DNA from: Mesaphorura yosii
Taxonomy: Eukaryota; Arthropoda; Collembola; Poduromorpha; Tullbergiidae
Length of the DNA: 64,000 nt
NCBI GenBank assembly: GCA_009869945.1
Contig: WIXG01000310.1
Location: 30,024 to 94,023 of the forward strand
Reading direction: 5' to 3'
Positions 11,201 through 24,400 of the stretch are shown piece by piece. The position numbers were made by a program, and so were the translations under genes. The notes under the pieces were generated by a model. That model ran no database searches. It saw nothing but the letters and a program-made list of their open reading frames with translations, and had not been told where the DNA came from. Numbering within the stretch: position 1 is the first letter of the stretch; every line of letters starts with the position of its first letter.

Positions 11201-13926
11201 ATTCGGTCATTTGAGCGCAGATCAGCCACAGATTTAATTACTCTTGGTTTTGGCTTCTTGTCCTTTGGTTCTTCTGTCGTTGAACCGTCGGCCGTCGGGC
11301 ACACGCCCACCGATAAACGATTAGTGATTAAGGGTGACTTCTATTTATTGGCTGGCGACCCGCGGCGGTCGATAGCTATTGCCGTGACCAGACTTGCGTA
11401 ATATTTGATTTGAATCATGAGCTATTTCCAGAAATAAGAAAAACCCCGTCACAGTCGCATGCCACGCGTATAACGTTTATCGGGAATTTGATCAGCTTTG
11501 TTTATCCACCTCGATTTGGTTAGGACAGGACAGGACAGCCAAAATAGGATAGCCTGGCCTGAAGCCGTAAATTTCCTGGAATGACTGAAATGACTCGAAT
11601 CAATGTTTTGATAAGTCAATCGTCTCCATCCACCCTGTCAGGGCAAACCAGCATCGATTGTACTCCATGGCACTCTCGTGTCGTGGCATAGCCCAAACCC
11701 AAACCCAAGTCAAGTGCTTGGGTTCTTCGGTTCTAGCTCCAAATTCCAAGTTCCAGCCATGGCTACGCTACGGCTTCGGTCGTGTGATTCTTACATTTAC
11801 TTTACTTTACTTCTCCATTCTCCTGGCTCGAGGCTCGGGTAACGTTTTAATGTTAGTGTTCACGTTTTCGGAAGTCTCTCATGCGCCTGCACTCTACACG
11901 CCACGCATGTGTTACTTGCTACCCGTGTTTTTAGTGCTAGTACGCGGTGTACGCGTACCCGACTGGCTCGGGGTCGGGCGAGTTCATTTCTCCGTCCGTG
12001 TCGGTGTTTTCTTCTCTCTTTCACTACGGGACTACTGCACATCGCTCTTTACTTGGCAAAGGCTAATGACTAGTGTAACAGGCAATAGGCTAGGCTAGTC
12101 TGGTCTAGGCTTTAGACTCCAAACTCTGCTGTATTAACGTATTTGTAAATGCATGCTAATGGAAATGGCATTGCTGAATGGTGACTGGTGAGAATTTCCG
12201 CATATCGCATTTTTCGCATGTTATTTGAAACTGAAATTGCTTCTGATGCTGTATGGAATGGAGAAACTGTCAAATCTGGCTCGTCAATTGCCGATTTTCG
12301 TGTCGCGCCTGTACGAATAGCGGAAATCAGTCCTAAAAGAGCATTAAACTGTAAACCGATCAGTACAACTTGGAACGATTTCGATAATTTGTTGTTAATG
12401 GCAGCAATGAATTTTAGGAAGCTCGCGAATAGATTTTTACTTCTTCTGCCGCTAAATGAGTTACGCATTTCTTAAATAAAGTGATCCAACTATAACAGGT
12501 TAAGAATTGAACGACACGAGCCGAGTTAGCAAAAAAGAGGCAATAAATGTCATAAATCTCGTAAAACAGCGAGCCAAGTGAAAAGGTCAACTTTAATCCC
12601 TTCCACGGGACGCCAAACACCAAACGCAAACGCCTGCCTGCTTCTTCTTACCTGTGATCGGCTCTGCGTCTGCATAAATGTCAATACACCGCCGAGAAGT
12701 CTGCCTTTATCTCGTAAATCAAGAAAACTATTAAAATCGCCATTGTCGCTATGCGCCTGGAACATGTTAATAGAGATTTTATGGCTTTTGTAATGATTTC
12801 AGAGATTAGCCAAGCCAAAGCCAGCCAGCCAAGCAATGGTTTCTTAGTTCTTTTCTTGCATTGCACGAGGAGCACTCAAATTACAATAAAAATGCGGCAC
12901 GCCCTCCAACCGAAGCAGAAACAGAAACAATAGAATTACGGTCTACTCTGGAAAGGAAAGAGTCCCATTAACTTTGTTTGCACATTAAATCTGTATTCTG
13001 TATTCATAATGCGTTGATTGATAGCTCGTCCCATTTCATTTGATTTGAGAATCGTGCCTTATTACAGTAGTTTAGTTTACCAACAAATCATTATTAGCCA
13101 TTAGCATTAACAAGCTTGTTTCATTGTAGTGGTAATTCATGTCAATTTAGCAGCTGTAATGCCGTAATTCGAGTCCTTGGCATTGAAATTGAAGCCAGAA
13201 ACGAATTTTCACCAGTGCACTTGAAAAAAACGGTTGAGCACGCGGCACGCAGTTTTATTGTCATTTTGCGCTAGTTTCCTTCTTAAACCTCAAAATTTCA
13301 CATAAATCAAGACAAAACTCTTGAAAGGATTACTTACAGAAAGATGCAGAATGCAGAATGCGTCTTGGCTTGCCATTTACGTACTGATTTATGATTGTGG
13401 AAACTTCAAATGCCTGATGCGTAGCGTGTTTTCTATTTTCTGTTTCTATTTCCAGATTTGTACGACCGTTACGCATTTCACCGACCAAAAAGGGATTGAA
13501 ATGAAAGAAAGAAGCAGATGAAGAAGCGAGAAGCCCCAGACGCCCGTGCCCGCCTGCACTTCAAATTGGAGGGGATTAAGCGATTTAAAGAAGATTAGTG
13601 AAAGTACTTGACATTGAAACTTGAATCGAACGGGCTTGAATTTTCGACTCAACTTTAGTGCGTGTGGGTTGTGGATTAAGTGTTACGTTAAAGTGAAAAG
13701 GTGATGGTGATCTTTATGAATGGTGGCTGAAGGAGCCACACCACGAGTGCAAGTGCAATGACGACTGCTTCCAGCTTCAAGACTTGAAAGGCTCCGTTGA
13801 CGTTTTGTGTTCAATTTTGTATTTTTCTACGTGAGTGAGAGCAGAAGGCAGAAGATCCCAATCAATGGCTTCAAGATAAGATTCCCACCGTAGCAAGCCA
13901 AAGCAAAACCGCTAACGCCTACCGCC
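8225..13926. other. Long noncoding region upstream of CadN
   Basis: About 5.7 kb contains no protein-coding gene I can support. It probably holds the CadN promoter, noncoding 5' exons and enhancers. TATA-like strings occur at 9491-9498 (TATAAAAA) and about 9551-9557 (TATATAA), but neither can be tied to a transcript. A CAG acceptor-like site after a pyrimidine run sits near 13453-13455 and could start a 5' UTR exon. Short CCAAG-type pentamer repeats (10314-10325, 12807-12835) and GTACGCGTAC at 11949-11958 are present. Open frames such as 11658-12098 look random. Confidence 0.5.
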
Positions 13927-15472
13927 ATGAAGCCCCAACAAACAAGTTTCCAGTTTGTGTTAAGTGCGTGTGCGGCGCTTTCCACGATGATTCTGGTCGA
14001 TGGCCTAGCCATCGTCCGCCGAAATGTGCTGAAAGTTCCTCACGACGTACATCCGGGCTACGGAATCAAGAAATTCAGCGATGGACACCTGTACCACCTC
14101 ATTCCGAACGAGTACTCCCACTATTTCACGATACTGAGCAACGGGCTACTCATGAGCACTGCCAATATCACGAACCTCGTCGACCACCCCGTGTCGCTGG
14201 CGATCGATGAGGAAATCCCCGAGTCAAACGTGTCGACGACGCATACGCTCCAACTTTACGTGCTTGACAGCCATGCGATGCTCGCGTTTCCGAAGGAGCT
14301 GTACAGGGGCCACGTGCTCGAGAACAAGCCGGTCGGGACTGCAGTGCAGGGCCTCGCCGGCGTACGGCCGACGCTCGACCCTCGCCGCAAGCTGAAGTAC
14401 GAAATTATCAGCGGCGACGGCAAAGGCCTCTTCCATATCAGCACAAACGAGTCAACCAACGGATTCGAGCTCGTCACAACGAAAGAACTCGACCGCGAAG
14501 CGAAGAAAGAGTACTCTATCGTCATCAAGGCTTTTGACTTGCTCGGAGTTGATGCGGCCACGACGAAAATCGCCATTGAGATTGACAACGAAAACGTAAG
14601 CTGGGATTTCCTTTATTTTCTTTGCCAAGATGGTCGAATTGTTTAATTTTCTGGTCAAAACTCATCAAAATTGGTTAATTTTCAGGATAATTGCCCTGTG
14701 TTCGAGAAAGACGTGTATCATTGGGTCCTTCCAACTAACACCACCAGATTTTCTGTCATCGGGACGGTGAAGGCCAAAGATGGGGACGGTGACCACGTGT
14801 CTTATCGTCTCACAAGTCCAAGCTCGACCTTCGTTGTCGTACCGCAAACCGGGCAGGTGCTCCTGGTCAACACACCGACTGAAGAATCGTACCAGCTTCA
14901 GGTTCAAGCACACGACGTACAAACACCAACATTATTCGCACTGCAGCCGGCAACTATTTTAATCCATGTTGGGTCGCCAGAGTATTTGGAGGGCATGATG
15001 GCCATAGAGTCAGCACAGGACGACAAGGACGGAGGAGTCGTCGTGGTCATTCTTAACGGAGACGACGACGAAGACGGTGATGACGACAAAACGGCTGAAA
15101 ACCAATTCTTCGACGAGCCGCCTGACTGGCACAGCATCGATGTTCATTCGCACGCACATTCCCACACTCACAGCATTGGCATTGGCCCGACTTACAAGCA
15201 CCGAATCACAAAGCGCCGTGTCACTCGCGCAGTGCGCCCGACTGTCAGAAAAGAGTTTCTCGAGTCGGAAGGTCAAGTCGAAGGTCGTCCAGTGTTTGAG
15301 CTCACGAAGGAAGTTGAGTTTGAAACCTTCAAAATCCGGGATGAGAATCCGTGGGTGACGGTCGAGCCCAACGGAGCCGTACGCGTAAAGAAGAAGTGGG
15401 ACTACGAGGAACTCGGGCAGGAGAAAACGATCGACTTTTGGGTTATGATCACGAACCCTGGAATTAACAGCG
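13927..15472 (+). CDS. CadN: CadN exons 1-2: signal peptide and N-terminal region
   Basis: Exons 13927-14595 (residues 1-223) and 14686-15472 (224 to about 485). The ATG at 13927 opens a signal peptide ending near [10 protein letters not shown]. Degenerate N-terminal cadherin repeats follow, with [16 protein letters not shown] and the linker [13 protein letters not shown] across the first junction. An acidic/Gly stretch (about residues 334-362, [12 protein letters not shown]) is followed by a His-rich patch ([10 protein letters not shown]). Next is a basic block, [16 protein letters not shown], which contains RVTR and other furin-like RxxR sites and resembles the [11 protein letters not shown] block of Drosophila CadN. 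The conserved end [12 protein letters not shown]-like and [13 protein letters not shown] segments confirm the family. Exon 2 ends with a single G (phase 1), which matters for the 9-nt microexon downstream. Confidence 0.93.
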
Positions 15473-18400
15473 GTAAGTGCAGTCATTAAATTCTAAATGC
15501 CTGAAATTCTTGAATTCCTGTACTTTTCGAGCTGCCTCATGACAAATCGCATTTGCTCACTTGCGATGAGGCATTTTATGCGGGCAGGGCGTTAAATGTT
15601 ATTTACTGTCGAGTGTCGATCTCCGTCCATTTCTAATGTAAATACCATTCCGATTCCATGCCGTAATAACATGCAATGGTTAAGCGAAGCGTGAATTTTG
15701 AAATATATTTCTAAAATTCCGAAGGGAAGGCCGGGTAGGCAGGCAGTTGCCATTGTCATTTGTCTCGTCTCCCATTTCTCGACTCGAGTTGTTCTCTTCT
15801 GCAGTGTCATACCAGCGTGATGCGCGCGATATGGTTCTGACCGTCCGCGTCGCAAAATTTCAATAACTGCAAGGCAACTGAACTGCAGCCTGCAATACTT
15901 TCACACTTTTACGATTCAAAATATTTCCACTTCCAGCGTTCCAGCAGAATTCTTGAGCCGAGCCGAGCCGAGCCGAGGAAGTAAACGTCTCTCTCCATCA
16001 CTATTATTTTAGAGCATCTTCAAATATTTCTCTTCCCATTCTTGTTCATCGCTTCCCTTTTTTCTCGTCTTGTTCTTGGCATTGACTCCATTCCAGACAA
16101 GACAAGCCAGTGCACCCAAACGCAGCGCAGTACGGAACGTAAAGTGGTATCGGTGGGCGGGTATCACGTTGCTCGGCAATCTTTATGCGATGCCATGAGA
16201 TGAGATCTATTAAGTTGCTGTTCTGATGTTGTTGCTGTTGCTCCTTTTTTTTGCTTCGTGATTCCAAAGAAAGGGTCTTTAGTAGGAAGTTCCCTGACTC
16301 ATCCATCTTCGAGCCAGGCAGCCAGACAAGACACCCAAAGGTCCAATTCGAAACGAAATTCCAACTGCCATCATATCTGATAATGACACAAGTCCAAGCG
16401 AATGCATTTCTTTAAGAATAATGAATAACATTGGGCACTGGAATACTGCACCTTCGCCTTTTGAAGATAAGGTATAATTTGTTGTGGTGTGGTGTGAGTT
16501 TTTCGTGAACTTTACCTTTTCTACCGTCGTCGGGCAGTTGAGTTTGTTGAGGTTTCGGGGTTTCGGCTCCTGCTGCTGTATTTGTATGTTTTGTCAGTTA
16601 ATTCCATGCAAACAGCGAACAGCACCCAAACCCAAGCCCAAATACACTACACTGTGAAGACAAGAATTTGGTACATTGTTGTAATTCACTTATGAAAAAG
16701 GTTTATTAGTTTTGGGTTTCGAATCTTTTGACCCTTCTCGGCTCTGAATTCGTATTTCGTATTTCTTCGTCCATAGACGTCGTTTCATTCATTTCTTGGC
16801 TTCTGTATTATGAGAAATGCATTGGAAGTTTGGCTGTCAGAGACTTTCAATCTTAAATGGGTTTATGATGTTTTCCTTCCCAATTGACAATAATCGAATC
16901 AATTGCATTGTAGTAAGTGGATTTTCTTGGTCCCGGTCTTCATGATCACCGGCCGACCGTTCCGTCGAGAGACTTGGGCGTTTGACGCGCTTGCTTATCT
17001 CTACAATTATTTACCTGTCCTTTGCTTCGTGTTTGTGAGTAAATTCGAGTCTTGGGTCCTTGAGCGATTGAGGAAAGGTGCACGCTAGCACACTGTAATT
17101 AAGCGGATCCAGCAAATTGTATAGTAAATAGGCTTCTCAGATTCCCTGCTTTTGGGCTCTTCTTTCTGTTCTTTTGTCCATAATTTGTGAATTGGTTATG
17201 ATCTCAGCTTCCCAGCCGAGCCTTTGTGATTGCGATCTGCACTCAGCAATTTCTTCTGCTTCGTTAAACTTTTGTCAGAGAATTAGTGAATAGATTTTAC
17301 ATTTACGTGGATGTGGACCGAGATTTTGGGAATTTCTGCTGCATGCCGCTTGCTTGCGAAGATATTGACAAGTTTTCAATCTTCTCTCAAATGAAGGGCG
17401 TGGAGAATGTTTCAAGTTTCTTTGCAACCCGGTGTTGAATAGAAGGAAAATTCGAGGACAATAAATTCAATGCAGAATTCGCTGAGAAAACTAAAAGCAT
17501 TGGGAATTCGATTATGAAAGGGGCACACCAGCACAAAATTGAAGGTTTCAGATTTTGAAGCCCAACGTTGCTTGGCGCTTCTTGCTTTATGCGTTTTCCG
17601 CTTTCCTTTGCGTTACGTGCGAGAAAATAAACAGTCGAAAAGAAAACACCGAGAAAGGAAACTCTCAAGACAAGACACAGAGTCAAGGCGCCATTGTGCT
17701 CGGAAGTCGATTGTTCACATTCTGCTGCAATACTCGATCCGCTTGCTGTTTCCGTGCGGTGCTTCGCTCGTATGTCGTGTTTACATTATTAAATCGTTAT
17801 GCCCGCTTCTGTCTATCTCGCGTCTTGAAATCTTGATCCATGCGTTAATAGTACACTTACTAACGTTAACGGAGACACGCAATGCACAATTCACCCACGA
17901 CAGGCCAAGCGTTATTGAAAGACTTGAAGAAAGCACGCACAGGACACCCAAACGAAGGAGCTCCAGTCTGGATCCGCTCACTCTTTTGATGAAAACTCAT
18001 CAAATCGTAACAACTTCCTTAAGGTTGCTGTATTTGTTGTTTGCTGAGATATGAAGTCACAAAATAAGTTGGGTCGACCAGCGACTTTGTACTTGGACTT
18101 GCGATCACTATTCACGAAATGAAGTAGTTTATGGCAGTAAGTTGGATTCTTCGGAGAAGCTGAAGCTGACATTATAATCATAATCATTAAAAATTAGCGT
18201 TCTCTGAACCGTGTAAATGAAAAACCCATGGCCGCAAGCCTGAAGCCTGCCTTCATGCCAGCCAGGCGCGTAAAATTGATCGTGATCATTAATAATGCTG
18301 GTTGCTGCCTGTGTGGAGCCACAACTAAAAATGAGCTGATTTATACTCTTTTACGTCTACTTGACCCTGGACTCAATTGGAGCCGGGCTAAGAACTTGCG

Positions 18401-21400
18401 TCGAGGCAAGAAGGTAACTGATCTATGAACTTTGTAAAGCGAGGAATTTCTAATTTCTTAAGAGGCATACAACGTTCAAACCGAAGCAAGCCAAGTCTTT
18501 CAAAAACTAGATCTTCGTGACATGTTCTTGAAAAATCTCCTCTCTTGCTTATGTAATTGTAATCTGTGGTTTGGTAGTTTGGCTTCGTGGTGTAAATGAT
18601 TATCATTACTAAATTGTTGTTTCTGCGTTAAGAACTTGTTATTTGTCGAGCAGTCGTTTATCTAAGCAAATTCTTCGCCTGCCTGTCAGGCACTTAATTG
18701 AAGAGGCGAACGGGTCCATGCAACGAAGGCGACGAGGGTGAATGTGCCGTGCGTCAATTTCGTGGCTTGCCAGGCCAAGCCAAGCCAAGTCATGGCTCAT
18801 GGAAATGGAAACCTATTAAAATAAGTGCGCACGTGATTTAGAGCATTTATGCATTTACCTGAGCTTGTGAGGTAGAATTCCAGTTAAATTGCTTTTTGCT
18901 CACATTCGAGGCAGGCGATTTTTCTATTAAAAAGTGCATGAGCACCATAAAATCGCACTGAACGGAGATCATAAAATCAAAATCATCAATTCGTGCACTT
19001 GTTCTTAGCTTTCTTCTTCGAAGTTAAGTATATACATTAACAAGTCCTGAATTGATTTCAGGCCAGACCACGCCGAATGTTGAGTGTTTTATAGCTTTAC
19101 GTTCACGCTTACTTACGTGATCCAGTTGCTCAAAGATGCGTTGCTCGCAGGTTCATCTGATCATGAACCGTTGTTCGTTGTGCTCTTGCATAATACTCAA
19201 AATTTGGTTCAGTGCAATCGCAATACGCAATGTGCGGTGCGTGTCTGTTTTCTGTTTCCGTCACTTCCTGGCCTGGCCCGCTGCACCCCTTCTTGGCGTG
19301 GCGATTCCAGCGATTCTCGCCTGTGCTCTTGCATATAATGACTTTGACTTTAACCCTCGACTCACATCGGTGATACAATTTTAATTTCGTGCCGGAGCAG
19401 AGCGATGACGTGAAGAAGAGTAAATTGAATGAATACAGGCCAGGCTTTGGCTTGGGTGTCTGGTCTTCCGTTCCAGTTCGTTTCTTGAATTTAAATGCGG
19501 AGGGTGAACGTGAACGCATTTCCACGCACATTTGCTTTTGCATGCATCTGCGATCCTCGGTCGTGTTTTTGTTTTGCCCCTGCATTGAGTTGTTTATGCT
19601 GGAATTAAGCGTTGAGCGTTCGGTGAGTTTGTGCGCTGGACCTGTTTTGCATTCAGAAAGCAAGTTCTTCACCTGCTATTGATTAAGCCACCTTATCATT
19701 GTCATTGCACATTGCACAATTTGTGAAGTTCATTAAAATTGGCTGCACTGGTTTGGGGCTTTTGCTTGCTACTGCTATTCGAAAGCAACTTTCTGTTCCA
19801 TTATTATTGCGTAATTTGGCTAAGCGTAGGCTTTGGCCATGGATTTGTGCTGGATTACTTGAGCTTTTTCAATCTCATCGCCTCTTTCAACACTCTTTCT
19901 CTTCAACTTCATGGTTCCTTGTGATTTTCAGTTTCTCACGAATCCTGACAATCGAACTGCTCCATCTTTAATGGAGGTTGTGTATAAATATACAAAAACA
20001 CAAAGTATCAATGGCTTGTAAGCATGTCGATGTAGCCTGTTCTTGTAAAACTTTTAAACTTTGTAACAGACTCGTGAGAAAAGCCATAAAAATCAACGCA
20101 TAAGCCGGACATGGCTTGGCTTGGCTTGACTTGGCTAGGCCAACAATACGCATTGCGCTTACGCACTTGATACGCACCAGATTGTGTAATTGTTCGTGTA
20201 AATACATCTTGATTCGTCTTCCTTTCCCATCGCAGCTCAGCTCAGTGATACCTCGTTTCGATTTTAAGCTGAGTCACTGAGAAGAGTTTATTTTCTTAAT
20301 TTAAAAGAAATTATACGTCATCTGGACCCAAACTGAAATTCATACGAAGGGCGCAGGCGTTTAATTGTTCTGAACTTGCTCATCGGTGCTCACAATTTAC
20401 ACGGTCGAGAGCGTCCTTTGATTTTGACTGATTTCTCTGATCGCGCTGTCGTGTCTTGAAATTAAGGCGTTCATTGTCTTGGACTGGCTTGGTTTGATGT
20501 GAAGTGGCTTCGGGACATATGGCATGGCTTGGCGTGATTGTGGTTAATTCCATGAAACACAGTAACGAGTCAGGTGAACTAATTGCTCATCACAGCAGCT
20601 CAGCCTTTCGGGCTCGAGCTTCAGGTAGTTTAGAGCTTTTAGCGCTCAATTGAGTGATAGCGTACGAACGGATAAAATGAAAATCCTCTTCTGACTTGGT
20701 AATAAATACCTGTAATCTTAATTTGTTCATTGTTCTTTCACTAATGGAACCGCGTCCCAGCGTCGTTTACTGTATACGTATTTTGGTATTTTCTCACTGC
20801 GTTTAGCATTTGCATTGTTTGGATTAATTGATAATAGAGGTACAAACTTCAAGCAAGCCAGCGACACGTCTTCGGTCTTCGTTCTCTTTTCGCATAATTG
20901 CTGTTCCGGACGGCGAAAGAACAGAAGTTTGAATGGAGGAGCAACAGCAAAGCAGAGGAAAGTTGTTTATTATGTCATTATTGTCTCGGGCTCTCGGCTC
21001 TGCTGATAAGAATGTGAATAATGATTTGCTGAATGCAGACATGGTTCTTGTTCGGCGGTTAGGCCGAGAGGAAGTGCGCGTACGAATCTACCAAATACGA
21101 ATCGATGTATGGGACTTGGAAGTTCAGGTTCATGTCCACGTACGGTCGACGGTCACGAAGATTTTTATCCTGTGTCCATTGTTTGTGATTACGAATACAA
21201 ACGCAGTTTGCAGGTTGTATTCTGTTTGCTCTCTCGGCAGAGTTCCTGCGATGCGAGTGTCTGTTTCTTTATTCATCCATGCATTAAGCATACGCATTAA
21301 GCATGCGTTGCCGTTCCTTTCTTCATTGTTTGTTCACTTGTCCATCCAATTCTTCTCTGTCCGTGTCCTGTCCATCCGTCGACCCGTCCGTCCATCCGCT

Positions 21401-24400
21401 GACGCTTTTGACGGCTACGACTACGCTTGGCCCGAAGAACCGAATAACGCATCTCGGCTCGCATTAGTAACTTTCGACTGATTTCTGTTTCTCGCTCTCG
21501 CTCTTTACTATTTACCTGCCAGGCCTGGGAAATATCGAATTTCACATCATTATTTTGATTAGTTGGTTTAATGCTTAACAGCCTAAACGGGATTGACGTG
21601 TTGGAAAACTAGGCTGAGGCTCAAATTTTTCCATGGCTTGGTGGAGTGACCAATAATTTACGCTTCTTGCCCGCTTCCGCCTTGGTTTTGTCTTCGTTTC
21701 TCCGTAATTTGGGTCGGTAGTTAGAAATTCGATAAATTAATTACGGTGGTTTTTGCGGTTGTTTTCTTTTCGTCCGTTAAATTAATTGATTAGCTAATCG
21801 TTGGCGTTGACGGTTGCAAAAACAGAAGGACGAAGAAATGAAGTGAAATGTCCAGCCACCAAGCGAGCCAGTTGCCAATCAATCTGCGTTGCGGCGGAGT
21901 TAGGTTATGTAGGTTTATAGCAAGCTAGCAAGCAAGGAGAATTTTGTGTCGGCAGCTTGCGTGGATTTTGAAATGAAGAGATCCTTGTTGGTCGTTGAAT
22001 GAATGATGGTGATTAGAGCCTGGTCTCGACGTATGTGGAGGGTGGCTTGCTGACTTGACTTGACTTGATTTGCATTCGCAATTGCGTACCGGTACGCACG
22101 ATGAAATGATAAAGGGTTAATTAATAGGAAGAAGGAACGAGAAACCAAAAGTCAGCAGCCGAGTCCAGTCCAGGTCCACTTTGCAATAAATCCTGTCTTG
22201 TTCTTCTCGTTTGCTACTCGTATCAGCTGGAAAATGCAGCAGTGCTGCTGCGACTGTTGCCTTGTCCGTTTTATCGACAAGAATCATTCAAAGCCCTGCT
22301 AATCATTATAATTTACTGCCTGCCCGCACTACCTTTGCGTCGTCGCAATCATTCCTTCGCCAGTTAGGTTGGCATTTGGCTTGGCAATTGTCGAGGCAGA
22401 AAATAAACAACTTTTGACTAGAGTTCTTTTGTGTACGATGTGCATTCACGATTATGCGATGTACAAATTTGCATATGAGTCGTTTGAAGCCATAGTTTTG
22501 AAATCACGACGACAGGATTCCAGACCAAACCAATCCAAGATAATGGATTGAGTAAAGAAATGAAGGCAATGTAAGTTTTTGTATGGAGAAGACAACAACC
22601 AACAACAATGCGATGTTAGCAAAGGAATTGACGGTTAGTTAAGAAAAAGCGACGGTGTATCGCGTATCTCGTATCGTGATGTACAGATGTTGTATCGGTT
22701 GGAGCTCCATAGTCCATATTGTACTCGTACTGGCTCTCACTCACATGCTGGCGCAGGTTTTAACAATACAAACTTTACAAACTTGAATGGAACATGGAAA
22801 AGTTGCCTTCCCAGCGCGTACGCAATGCGCACAGCGAAGGCATCAGCCACCTGCTGCCTTGGGTCATTTTGCTCTTTGGACGCGGACCCATGCGAGTGCG
22901 CGCAGCACCGAGACATGAGCCTGAAGTGGCCTTGGGCCCTTTTCTTTCAACCGTCACATTAAATTTTTACAAACGACGGTTCGTGTAATGTGTACAATGG
23001 TGTGATGTAATGGAACTGACTCTTAGGCAGTGCGGAGACTGAAGACGGGATGAGAAATGAGTAAAAGATTCTCCAGCATCAACAATCAACCAAACCAACA
23101 TCATATCAACCCTTCAGAAAATCTGTGCCTGTGCCTCGCCGTGCCTTGTCTCATCTTTCTTTTCTTTCTTCTCTCAGTATTTGTTCAGTTCGTGTACGGC
23201 AACGCTACGGCTGAAAATTAAAGAAAACCGAAAGCCTGCCTGCCTCGACAGAAATTTGAATTGTTAAAAAGCAGAACAGGCACAGGCGCAGGCTGTCGAC
23301 TCGAATTATGAATTCTGGACTCAGCTCTCAGCTCTTGTTACTGCCCCGAACACCTTTATTTGACATTTCGACCTCGTATAATTTCTTCGAGATGTACGGG
23401 CTGATAAGGCAGATGCGCTGGCGCTTGAGATGAATGCTAACGAGCAGCGAATACAAATTTGTACGTACGCGTTAGCATTTATCATATCAGACGCGGTGAT
23501 CGGATGAGTAATAAATTTTTTACGTGTACTGCCTGCTCCAATAAAAGCGGGACTTCCATAAATAGAATCAAATCAAGAAACGGGTTTCATCTTATTAACA
23601 CTGATTTAATAAACCTGGACACACTTTCCTTGATCCCTATTTTCCCGTTTCTTCTCTCGCGTTGCATGGCCAAATACCAAATTTGGAGTTTCTAATTTCT
23701 GAACCTGTTCAACAACTCGTTTTAGGCACTGCACTTCACCTTGTGATATTTTTGTCACTGCGTCAAATCTCGCGTAGAAAGTCGAAGGAGAGACTGAAGA
23801 ATACTCGGTTCGGCAAGGCTCAGGCCGAAAAATGCGGCGTGCATGATTGATTGATGGGATTTTGACTCGGACTCGACTGAATAAATGTTTTATTATTACA
23901 AGCCATTATTTTCTGAGCCCGTGACGGTGACTTGAGCGGGTTTCATATCGTACGACTACGCGTACGAATGGGTAATTGGAATTCTTATGCATTGTAGTTG
24001 TACGCGTACGAGGAAAGGTGAGATGTAAATTGTTGTAGAGTAATAACAATTCATTTTTCATATTCCAACGATTATTTGACTCATCCACGACATACACGCA
24101 TGCATTTACGCATGCCTGCAATTTGAGCAGCCTGCCTGGATGGAAAAGGACAATGGACAATCGAGTCTCGAGCTGTTTCGATTAGGATTAAGTTGATGAT
24201 ACACGAAGTACGGCAGGGATCGACGCGGCTGAGCGTTGTTGATTATGAAAAATTGACGATTCATGCTTCGGGTCGGTCCGGCTTTGGCTTGCTTTTCTTA
24301 TGTAAAATTGTATTTGTACGTTGAGTGACTGGCAAAGGCAATGGCGAAGGATGAACGAAGATTTTGGTGCTTGCTTTGACTAATAACGAAATGAATCTCG

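Noticed and set aside
11658-12098. 146-codon frame upstream of CadN
   Set aside because: Hydrophobic-looking only because of T-rich DNA; no homology and no gene structure.
19130-19672. 180-codon minus-strand frame and overlapping plus-strand frames
   Set aside because: Overlapping frames on both strands, with no family resemblance and biased composition.
20933-21481. 182-codon open frame in the large CadN intron
   Set aside because: It has no recognisable domain and is broken up by simple-sequence and pentamer-type DNA; nothing suggests splice sites or a promoter. A frame of this length is expected by chance in 14 kb.
22687-22988. GC-rich patch with opposed open frames, looked like a possible nested gene or retrocopy
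   Set aside because: No start context, splice sites, poly(A) tract or protein family could be recognised on either strand.
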